From a virus: 64,000 nt of DNA. Made by a program: the position numbers and the translations under genes. How positions within the stretch are numbered: the first letter of the stretch is position 1; each line of letters opens with the position of its first letter. The stretch is from positions 1-64,000 of IMG/VR virus record IMGVR_UViG_3300032334_001128, one strand, 5' to 3'. Of the stretch, positions 38,657-50,600 are shown one piece after another. The notes under the pieces were generated by a model. That model saw nothing but the letters and a program-made list of their open reading frames with translations, did no database searches and was not told the DNA's origin.

Positions 38657-41600
38657 GTGAGTCAAAATCTTAGTGCCCTTGTTGCCGCGTTAGAAACTAT
38701 CAACCAGAAAGATCTGGAGCTCAGCGTTGTTGAGACCGAACAGATATTCAAGAAGGGCGTTGTAACTCACGTTCTCCAGCAGAATGCTCTAGTTGCATCA
38801 ATCCGACAGGTGGCAATTAAAGACGTTCTAAAGTTCACCGACCGCTACATCGCTAGCAAGCTAGATAACGAAGACCCTCGTGATGTTTTCTTCAACGCTG
38901 CACGCGAGGTCACAAGTTTTGTTGAGTACGCTGTCAACGGTCCAGCTCTAGAAAGAGTGATGGCAGTTGAGCACAGGGACCTACTCCCAGCGGCTCACCC
39001 GTTCTCAACAAAAACCATTAGCCCAATTACCGCATCAGCACTTCGCGTACGCAATGCTGCCTGGGTAGCCTGGGACCCACGTATTACTGATGATGCAGCA
39101 CGTAAGGCTGTATTTGACGCATACGTACAGCAACCAAACACAACCAAGGGTTTGTATGCAGTTGCACGCCTTGAATCACTAACTGCTTCTGTTGTTCCAG
39201 CAGACATCAAGCTTGGTGCAGTTACAGCTGCATTTGGCGTTGGTAACCCATTTGCTGGTAACAACTCTTCAGCTGCTCGTTCTGCTCGTGCTAAGTTGCA
39301 GCGTCGTGACCGTAAGGGTCGATTTGCCGAGATGGGTGGAGGATCTCGTATCCTTGCAATGATCGGCAACATGATTAAGTCATTCACCGGTAAATTTGCT
39401 GGTATCCCTCAAGACAGCAACAACATTGAAGTTGAAATTGCTGGCAACTCAGATCTTCCTGGCGGTATTTACTCTGTACCAGCATCAAAGGTTGAAGGTC
39501 TTAAGGCTATTCTTCGTGGCAACATGGTATCTCCTGCAGTACCAGCCAACTCACGTAACTCACGTGCAGCTATCGACCTACAAGATCTACTTGCAAGCCG
39601 TAAGAGTGCTCCTACTGGTTGGACAGATAACGGTGATGGTAAATTCACATCTGCAGACGGTTATTCAGTTTCACAAATTGATATCCCTCAGGATGCAACT
39701 GGAATGAATGATAAAAATGGTAACTTTTTACCATTTGAACTTCAAGGCAAATTTATCGGTGCTGGTCCAAACGGATCATACGACCGATCTAAGCCTGTGT
39801 TCGAACTTAAAGATGCTAACGGCAACGTAGTTGGTCGCGCTCAGGAATGGGCAAACCTTCAGAAGCTTGCAGCAGACTCAGACGAGTCTAAGGGTGCAGC
39901 TCCTAAGACAAAGGCACGTCTAAGAACCCCACAGCCTGCTGGCTTCCGTCAAGAACCTGGCGACAACACAGAGCCTATTGACGTAGTTGGCGATTCTGAA
40001 GTAGAGCCGCTACCGGCACCTCCACGTAAAGAAGATGATAATTTTGAAGCTAACTACATAAACTATTTAGCCACTAAGGATTACAAAGCTAAGGACGTTA
40101 CAGATACCGATGGCAAGTACTTCCTATCTGAGCAAGAGCTAGCCGATGGCGGTAAACTTTGGCAAGTAGGCGACGATATGGACGACAACGGTCCTCAGTA
40201 TGTAGCCCAAAAAGCAGACGGTACTTTTGAAGTTAATGGTAAGACTTTCTACCCAAAGAACTACGGCGGGGATGTTATTTCTGCTGCAGATGATGCCTTT
40301 AGTACTGCTGATAAGAATAGATCTGCTGGCAAACGGGGCTTTGCACAGGAGGCTGGTAGCGAAGAAAAAGTTAACAGCGAAACACTGGACGGCTGGGCAA
40401 AAAAGTACGGTGCAGTAGAAACTACTACTCCAGATGACACTGCTAAAAACATGAGAAGATGGGCATTAGATGGCCATGATATTGTTATGGAGAACGCTAA
40501 TACTGATTCTATTAAGCCTTACAATTTTAAAATAAAGATTACTGAGGGCCCAGACGCTGGTAAGTTCTACTGGGGATCAAGCGTTGCAGATATCCCATCT
40601 AACTATCAGTACGGTCTATCTAGGGAAGAGGATTTAGAACAACTCTTTTCATTCCCTAAAAATATAAAACGTAAAAAAGATGGCTTAGAGCCACTAAAAA
40701 CAGATAAAAATCAGCAACGCGATAGCAAGATTGAAAGAATTAAAAACAATCGTGCTCAAAGAGCTAAAGTAACTAATGCTATAGCTACTGCAGACCCAAA
40801 AAAGATTCAAGAAGCCTTAGATGATGCAGCAATTCCAGAAAAATACCAGGATGTTCTAAAAGCTCAGCTCAAAAAAGCTCAGGATTTTGAAAATGGATTG
40901 AGCGAAGATCCGCACTGGACTAAAGACGAAATTGCTGCTATCGAACAGATGGCAAAAGATTACGGCTATGAAGGCGATATAGTTCCTAATGAAGAAGGCG
41001 TGTACTCATTTACGCTAGGAAGCGAGGATGACTATAGTTGGGCCGAGCTAACTATATTCCCTGGCAATAGAGCTGACTTAACTCAGTATACTACTGGTGC
41101 ATATAGTCCTGGTGGATGGGATGAGCCTCCTAGCCAGGATGTAGATTCAGAAACTAGATCAATCCCTGTAGGGTCTTCTATGGACGATCTCGAGAATATA
41201 TTTGCTGGTGGAGATAATAGCTCCGATGCGCCAGAACCACCAGAGCGTGACGAAGACGAGGGCTTCTACCAAAAGCCGGGCGAAGAACCAGAAATTAAAA
41301 CCGTTGATGACTACGTAAACTCAAAGTACGGTAGAGGTTTCAAGGAAACAACTACTGAAGCTGATAAAGCAGCTGGAAGACGCGTTTGGTTCTATGAAGA
41401 CACAGACACTGGCGGTGGCGGTGAGGTCACTCAGAATGCTGACGGCACTGTTGATATTTCAGGTACCACTTTCTCTCAGGGTATGTTTGGCGAGAGACAA
41501 TCAGAATTTGATGACAGCTTTGACCCTAACTTCTATGGCGAGGGTGAAGACGGTAGAGTCGGTGCAATTGACGACGCCTTTGGTACTATTAAGTACAAAA

Positions 41601-44600
41601 CAGGTGATCCTGGCGTACCTGACTCTGACGGCTTCGAGCAGGCTCCTGGCCTCCCTGGATTCAGACAGAAGTCCGGTAAGGGTAAATTTGAACTACCTGA
41701 AGACTTTGACAGTGTTAAGAACTGGAAAGATCTTGGCAATGGTAAGTACGAGTACACCTCTAAAGACGGACGTCTAAAGGTAAGGTACAACGAAGAATTT
41801 GACGCCGAGCCTGACGGTGAAGGCGGTATGCGTGGCTACGAAAACTCATACGCTGAGATTGAACTAGACGGTGAAGTAATTGAAGACAGTCTAGATGCTA
41901 ACGGTGCTTCTTTCCTTTTTGGTGAGGGTGAGAGAGAATTCGAACCAGCTGAGCTAGCTGACAGAGTAGTTAAGTCTCTTAAGGATGCCCAGAGCAAGGG
42001 CTTCAAGCAAGAAGCTGGGAAAGACTCAGAGGCCCAGGCCGAGTCATACTTAAATGAACTAGAGCAAGATGCTTCAGAGATTCTCGATAGAAACCCGATG
42101 GGCACCACTGAATGGACATCTAAAGATGGAAGAGTTAAGGCAGTTCACGGTGATGACGGCAGTGCTGGTGAATACGTCGAGGTATTCCTAGATGGTAAAT
42201 CCATTGGAGGTGTTGGTAAGTATTCCCCTGTGGAAGATCCAAAAACTGGAAATTATAGTGAACCATGGGATAGCCCTGATAAAGAGCCAGGTTGGGTAGC
42301 TGATGGGATCTACGAGCTTCTAAAGGAGAACCTAGCTACTGAAGGCTTCAAGCAAGAAGCTGGTAAAGAAAAATTTGAACTTTCAAAAGAGTTTTACAAC
42401 GACAAGAACTGGTCTAAGGAACCATTTAAAAATCCTGAATGGACTTCTGCAGACGGTAAGGTAAAAGTCAAGTACGTCTCTGATGGCGACGTAAATGATG
42501 AAGGACGTCCAGTTGACACTTCTTACCTAGAAGTATCCGTTGATGGCGAAGTCATTGGAGATATTTCCGCACCTAATGCCCTTCAGTACAACGCAGGTGA
42601 TCCTAACGACCCTGAATACATGAGGACCGGAATTCCAAGTTCTAAACTAGAACTAGACGAGTACGGCGACGATGTCCAGGCTATGGTTGACAATCACCTA
42701 AAGTCTAAGGGTGGCTTCAAGCAGTCTGCTGGTGAAGCAGGTGGAGTTCGCAAGTCTCACATTTCTGACCTAGACAACTGGTCTAGTGACCCATCAGATG
42801 GTGGAGAAGGTACATACACCTCTCCAGATGGACGTCTAACTCTCGAGGCTATGGCTGACGCTGACACCGACGGTGAAGGCGGAATGAAGGATCTATCTCG
42901 CATTGCTGTTTCTTATGACGGTGAAGAGATTGGAACTCTACCTAAACTTGGCGTAATGTACAACGAGGCAGATCTTGCTGACGACGTCGACAATCTAGTT
43001 AGCAAGTACCTAGAAAAGCAAACTGGTGGTTTCAACCAGCAGCCTGGTTCTGGCAGACGAAAAGTTGGAAACTTTAGAGTAATTCCTAGAGAAGAATTCA
43101 CCGACATTGTTGGTGCAGCTGATACTTCTGATGGCGGAATTGTACGTCTTGAGAAAACTAAGAACGGTACAATTACCCCTACCGCTTATAACAGATTTGG
43201 TCAGGTGATGGCTCAGAGCGAGCCTACAACTGATCTAGACGCTGCTCTAAAAGAGGGTGAGCGACTGCTATCTGGTCTTGAAGGCAAGGCCCAGGACAGC
43301 CCTGAAGTTTCTGGATTCTCTCAGAAGCCAGGCGAAGAGCCACCAGCCTGGACTAAGGATCCAGCTACTCCTTTGCAGTACAACAAGCTTCAGGGTATTC
43401 TTGACAACCAGGCTGACAGGCTTCCAACTGATGTCCGTGACATGGTTGAAGAAGCCGTTGCTAACAAGGCTCTAACCAAGGGCGAGATGGGCAAGCTCCT
43501 TGCTGAGGTTGGTAAGAGTGCTGATCTTTCAATTAGCTACACTCCTAAGGTTGATAAGGCTCATGCTTCTGATAGAGCTAACTGGAAGTATGATAAAAAA
43601 TCTAAGAGTTACTCATACACCTCTGCTGACGGAAGACTGTCTATTAATGCTGTGTCTCCAGAAGACGGTGCAACTACAGTAACTTATGACGGTAAGCCAG
43701 TTCAGATATCTAGACCTTACGGCAGTGAGATCTGGCAATCAGTCGATAACGGTGGAGTTCCTATTGGAGATTCTGTCGATACTGCTATCAAAGATCGACT
43801 AGATTTTGAAAATAAAACAGGCATCTATTCAGATAAGTCAGGCTTCGCTCAAGCTCCTGGATCTACTTCAAAAGCAATCCGTACTCCTCAGCCACAGGTT
43901 GACGAGGGTCGTGCGGCATCAGCTAAATTTGCCAAGGACGGTTTCCTAGAACAAACAACCAACTACGGCAGTGGTGACTCTGACTTGTCATGGGAAATTG
44001 ATGTTGATGACATGGAAAGTGCTGCAATAGTTGTTAAGTACTCTCCTAACCGTGGAACATGGTACGCATACGCTCAGTACAGAGATAAGAGAGGTAATCT
44101 CAGTACTGCTGAAAATGGCGACTTAGGAGACTTTAAGACTGCAGAAGAAGCTATGGCTGCAGCTAGTGCTTTTAATAACGATGAAGATCGTATGGATGAG
44201 TACAATGAAATCATTCGCGATGCTAGAAAAGCTCGTATGCAGGCAGTTGCAACTAAGTTTGAAGAGGCAGTTGCAAACAAAGACTACGATGCTCTAAAAG
44301 AGCTTTTAAATGATGAAGATGTTCTAACTTCAGAAGACTCCGATTTCTTAGAGAATGACATTCTAGAAGAGATGAACTCTATATCTCTTGAAGAAGAGCG
44401 CCAAAGCGATGTTGAGGATGCTCTCGCTTCGAATGATAAAGATAGATTAGAAGAGCTACTGGGTGATGACGACTACGAGGAGTATCACTCTAGGCTGGAA
44501 GACGCTATCAATGACTTCAAACATGGAGAAGAAGATCCAGACGGCTTCGAGCAAGCTCCAGGTAAAAAACTAACTCCTCGAAACAACCAAACTCTCAAAC

Positions 44601-47600
44601 CAAACAGTATTGGTGGCTACGATACAGGAACCGACGGGGATGGCTATATAGAAGTAAATCCTAACAAGGACGGAACATGGGAAGTAAGTCACGCATATAA
44701 CTACCTGATCGATGAAAATGGTCCTGAAGGTGTTATGGATGAGGGCTCACAGACTTTCAAGACTAAAGAAGAAGCTATGGCGTATGCTAACGATAAGCTT
44801 GAATATTACAATAGTCAGGAAGTCTATGATGATGCCTCTGATCACGCTATGGAAGCTGCATACCGTGGTGGAATGTACGATGAGGGCTTTGAGCAACGTC
44901 CTGGAAGACAAGTCAACATTGGTGATTTTGAGGTCTTTAAGGGTAACTATTCTCTAAGTGATAAATTTGAGGACTTCAATGTCAGAATTGAAAAGACTCC
45001 AGAAGGTAAATGGAAAGTAACTCCATCAGTCTTTGGATTCCCTGGAAACGATGTAAACCGCCGCGAGGACTGGTTTGATCAAACTCCTCAAACATTTGAC
45101 AACTTAGAAGATGCTAAGAAGTCAGCTGTTAAAGAAGCAAACTATCTAAGTAATGACACCAATAGATCCGGTGCCCTCGATGAGAGGGGACCAGGTTATG
45201 GTTTCGCTCAGAAGCCTGGAAAGAAAGTAAGTCCAGAAGTTTCTGCTAAGAACAAGGAACTAGCTAAGAGACTTATGGAAAAGGGTGCTTTTGATCCTGA
45301 TGGTGGTTTAGATGAAGATGACCCAGACTATGAAGCTCTTCAAGATATTAAGGATCGTAACGAGGCTTACCTAGATAACCTTGCTGCTACAGATCCAGCA
45401 GAGTATTTCTATACTATTGCTAAAGCTGGAGAGTTTATGGGCGCTGAACCATCTGACTTCAGACGTATGATTGAAAAGCCATACAACTACCATGCTGAAG
45501 TTCTTGAATCAGAGATGAACAGCTGGGTCGGAGACAACAACAGCGGCTACTGGTTAGATGAAATCGGTCACGGCTCTGAGGGCGAAGGCTTCGCTCAAAA
45601 AGCTGGAACTAAGAAAGTAAATCCAAAGGCAGCAATTCAAAAGATTATTGATGCAGCTCCTAAAGATCAGGGCTTTGCTCAGCGTGCTGGTAAAGAAGAC
45701 GGTTTAAAGAGCAACGGTACAATTGCTGGAGATATCTATGATCCAGAGACCTACGGCATGATGGACTGGGCATCTAAATGGACAGATTTCTCGGTTTCTG
45801 AAGGAGAAAATAGGCTTGGCGAGTGGTGGAAGTGGCAAGAAGAGTTTGGTCAGTGGGCAGTTAGCGAAGATCCAAAAGAAGCTGCGGGTCAGGGTCTAGT
45901 TGACGTCTACACTCTTCGTGATATTTTAGATGGAAACGTTGGCACGTTTAATCCTCTAAGCAAGAGAGATTCCGGTTGGCGTGATCGAGGAGATGGTAGT
46001 CACGAGTTTAAATCTGAGACTATAAATATATTCCCTACTAAAAATGATGACGGAACATTTGATTACACCATTACTAATGCGGCTACCGATGAGTTGATTG
46101 ACACAATCGAAAACGTAGGTGCGGCTGATAGTGTTGAAAATCTTATTTCTGGTGAATTTAGATCAGATTTGGAAGATATTGGCTATGAAGTCAGTGGTAG
46201 ATCTAGTAATGCTGTTAATCTATTCTCAGATCCATATGACAGAAGTAGAGGGTTTGCTCAAAAGTCTGGATCTGACTCCGGGCTATTAGAAGAAAATCCT
46301 GCAGCTATTAAACTCAGCGGTAAATTTAGTGATACCGGATCTGGTGGAATAAACTATCAGGATTCTGAAGGTAGATCCAAGGGTAGCGTACAAATGTTCT
46401 TTACTAAAGATAAGAATGGTAAAGAAAGCTACGGTTGGATGGTCGAGTACCTACCATCTAATGGAGAAGGTATTGTACGTAAGAGTTTTATGCAAAAATA
46501 TGACGGTGCCTACGAAGGAAAACCGTGGATTGCAGCTGAAAAACATCTAAGAAATCTAATTGCTAAAGACAATGCTAGCCAGAACAAACAAAAAACTGGT
46601 GGATTCTCTGCTAAGCAGATGGAACCTGCAACTCCTGCCCAGTATGCTCTTCTACAAGAGTACGCTGACGAGAGAGTACCAGCTGATGATCTAACTGCAC
46701 AGGCAATTCAAGACGCACTTGCTAACAGGAACCTAACTAAGGCACAGATGAGTGCTCTTATTGGTCCTATGAACGATGCTGAATTCAAGCCGGGCGTTGA
46801 CCCTAACAAGCCAAGCGACCGTGCTCTTAAGTCATTAAACAGCAAGCTTGTCACTAAAGATCTAACTCCAGAAGAAGTCAAGGACATCCTAGACAACCTA
46901 CCGAACATGAACCGTGCAGAAGTTGATGCTCTAAACGACAGGCTTCGCAGGAAGAAGGATCGTCCAGAGACCATTGGTTTCGCTCAAGAGCCAGGTGGTT
47001 CTGATGACGAGAACATGGAGCAGCTAATGGGCGACGACCTAGGCAACGACAGAAACGTTGAAACCCAGGGCGAAATGTCTGACTACTACAACTCTCTCAA
47101 AGGTGACCGTATTGCAGAACTTCAAAAGAAACTCGATGCTGCAAATGAAGAAATCAATATCTTCGGTCTAGATGACTTGCAAGAAATGCTAGACGAGGCT
47201 GACCCAGATAGCGAAGCTAACCTAAAGAGATATGGTAAAACTTGGCCTGCAGAGCAGTCTTACATTGCAGCTCAGGATCTTAGAGACGCTGCAGAGCAAA
47301 TTAGAAACAGCAATAACCCTAACGTTGACAAGAGTCTAGCTGATGATCTAGACAATGCCGCCAATCAGGTTATGAAGCGTATGGAAGATAGGATCAATCC
47401 ACTACTGTTCGCTTCAGTTGAAGATCCATATGGTACCAATTTTGATCTAGGTGATGTAGACACAGATCTAGACCAGATGCGTGAACTCTACTTTGAGACT
47501 GACACAGATGAGATCAAGAAATATCTAGATCAAACTGGAGTCTACGGTGACGTTAGATCTGGTGGAGCAGAAGCAGTAGTTTCTGATAAACCAGAAGAAG

Positions 47601-50600
47601 ATGGCGAAAACAAAGGCAAATACAGAGCTTCTGTAAGTTACGGTGGCGGAACTGCTGCTGATGATCAGGTAGAGTACTTTGATGACCCAGAAGATGCTAA
47701 AGACTGGGCAGCTAATGAAGTTTCTAACTTAAGTAGCTATCACCAAGTAGGTCTTACTCACCCAGACAAATCTTTCTCAGATCTTGATGCAGAAAGAGAT
47801 GCTGCAATTGCAAATGGCACTGAGCAGGAGTTCCTAAGTAGACTATCTGACGTAGCAAAAATAATGAGAGATCAGAGAGGCGATGAAAAGCTATCTCGTG
47901 AACTTGATGACTACGTTGAACGTGCCCAGGCAGCTCTTGACAAGAAGAAGGGCAACGCAGGAGGTCAAGGCTTCGCTCAAAGACCAGGATCTGATGAGAA
48001 CGAGCAAGATATAATCGACGACATCAAGTCTCGTGGACAAGATATCATTGATGGTCTTAGAGACAATGGCAAAATCGATGTTGAAACTGATGAAGAGTTC
48101 GAAGCTAGAATTGCTGACTATCAAAGGAACTTGGATGGTCTACTATTCCAACTAAACTTTGGCAATAGCGATACTTTAGAGCGTTTTGGGATGGATTTCG
48201 ATTCCACAGCATGGACAAGTTCTGGTAATGACGAACTTCTTGCTCAGCTAGAAGATCTAGTTCCAGAAGCTAGAAGACGTCGTAGTAGTGCTATTTATGG
48301 ATCCCGTGGCTTTGCTCAGGAACCAGGCTCCGGAACCCCTGTCAGAAATGACAAACTAAACCCAACCAGTGATGGTGGATTTGGTACTAATCCTTACTCT
48401 GATAGTCAAATTGAAGTCAATCCTACCAAAGATGGTAAGTGGGAAGTAAATCATGCTTATAACTACATGATTGACGAGAATGGTCCTACAGGTACCATTG
48501 ACGAGGGTTCTAAACTCTTTGATTCCAAAGAAGAGGCTCTTGCATTTGCTAATGAAAAACTTGACTACTACAACAGTTCTGATGTAGACAGAGATGCAGA
48601 AGATCACAATGCTGATCGTTATACTGGGTTTGATCAAAAGCCAGGCAACGCAGTTGTCTCTCCTAAGATGGGTGAACCAGCTTCAGATGCTCAGTACGAC
48701 TACCTCAAAGAACTTGGCGATACTCAGGATGGAATCAGTCCGGATCTAGCTACTGCAATCCAGGATGCTCTATCAAGTAAAAACTTGACAAAGGCTCAGG
48801 TGGGTGCATTGCTAGGACAACTTAGAGCTCTAAAGCCTAAGGCTGGTATTGATACAAGTAAGCCGACTCCTCGTCAAATTCAGAGAGTCAAAGATCTTGC
48901 GAACTCACTTGGCCTAAGCCCTGCTGAAAAGCGTAAGCTTGGTCTTAGCAAGGTGAGCAGCATGTCTTCTGATGAAGTTCAGAAGCTCATTGACAACCTA
49001 AAGCGTAGAGGCGGGGGAGACGAGGGGTCAGGTGGTGTCCGCCCAAAAGGTAGACCCGGCGATAAGCCGGGTGGTGGCGGATCAGTAGGTCAAGTACCCG
49101 GAAAATTAATTTCTTATACTCCTAGAAGTAAATTCTTAGAAAAAGATAGATCTGACGCTAAAGAAATTTATGACAGAGTAAATAAGAATCTTGACAAATA
49201 TGCTAGTCAGGATTCTGAATTTGCAAAAAAATTAGAAGAGTCTAAGAAGAAGTACCCTGAAGGCATCTACAGCATGATTGACATTGCTGCAGATCCTAAC
49301 TCTACTCAGCAGCAAATTGACGATGTTATAAAAGACGTCAATGATCTTAATAAAGCTCTGCAGAGTAGTAAAGCGGATGTATTTGCTGGAGACACTAATG
49401 TATTAGATGGTCTTGCTAAATATAAATTTGCCGAGCTAACCCCAGAAGTTAATAAACAAAAACTATCTGGAGGAAGCAAGAAGCACTCTGAAGGTGACAC
49501 TGTAGATTCTAGATTTAGTGCTATGTATAACCCTAACCTAGTTGAATACAAGAGCTCAGAAAATGGTAGGGGCTCCACTAATACAGCAATTGGTTATGTA
49601 ACTACCGATGCTTTAGAAGGCATGGCTGGAAATGAAATTCGTAATGCAAGTGTAGTTAACGATATTGCAAAAGATCTTAAAAATGGAGTTGGATTTAAAG
49701 AACCGATAATCATGATTTACGATCCAAAAACCGGTAAAGCATTTATTACTGAAGGTAACCATAGACTTGCTGCAGCAAAAAAGGCTGGAGTTAAATACGT
49801 TCCAGTAAGAATTGTAAATCTAGATGTAGCTCCAGGTGACCAGATTAAGATGGAGCGAGTTGGTAAGCCTCTAGGACGTAGAGCTGCCCCTATTGGCGGA
49901 GGTGAGTGGTCTTCAACAATTCAGCCTAGTCAAATATTTGATGACTCTCAGCTTCTCCAAGAAGATGCCGGAGGTTTTGCTCAAGCAGCCGGATCACCTA
50001 GAGCCAAGAGATTCAACGAAATGGCGGCTGACCGTAAGTTTGTAGACGCTACAACTGAAAAAGATGCTAAGAAAGATATTAGCCGTTGGAGTAGAGAAGA
50101 AAACGGTCTAAAAACTGAAATTACTGAACGTAATGGAAGATTCACTGCCAAGTTCAGCGATAAGCCTAAAGAAGAAGTAGACCTTGGTATCAATGAATCT
50201 GCAGCGTTTAAAGAGGCAGAACGCCAGATTATGCTCAGAACCGCTGAGTTTGACACTGTTGACCTAGATGGCTTTGCTCAAAAAGAAGGCGACAAGGGTC
50301 CTAAGCGTCAACGCGTTCTAGAAGCCATCGCTTCAGTAAGCAACGCCCTCGGTCTATTCGACGAGTGGAAGGGTAAGACTACCAAGGTTCGTGAAGATGT
50401 AAACAACGTTGGCGAATTTGTCAACAACATGCGTTACGTCAAGGCGGATCTTGAAAAAGCAATCAATAACCTAAAGAACTCTAAGGGTGTTGAAGAGAAG
50501 ATGGCTGCCATCTCTGAGCTGACTGCTGCAATCAAGAAAGCAAAACTTGCTGCAAGAATTGCTAAGGATCGTTGGAAGAGAAATCACCCTGAAGACCTGA

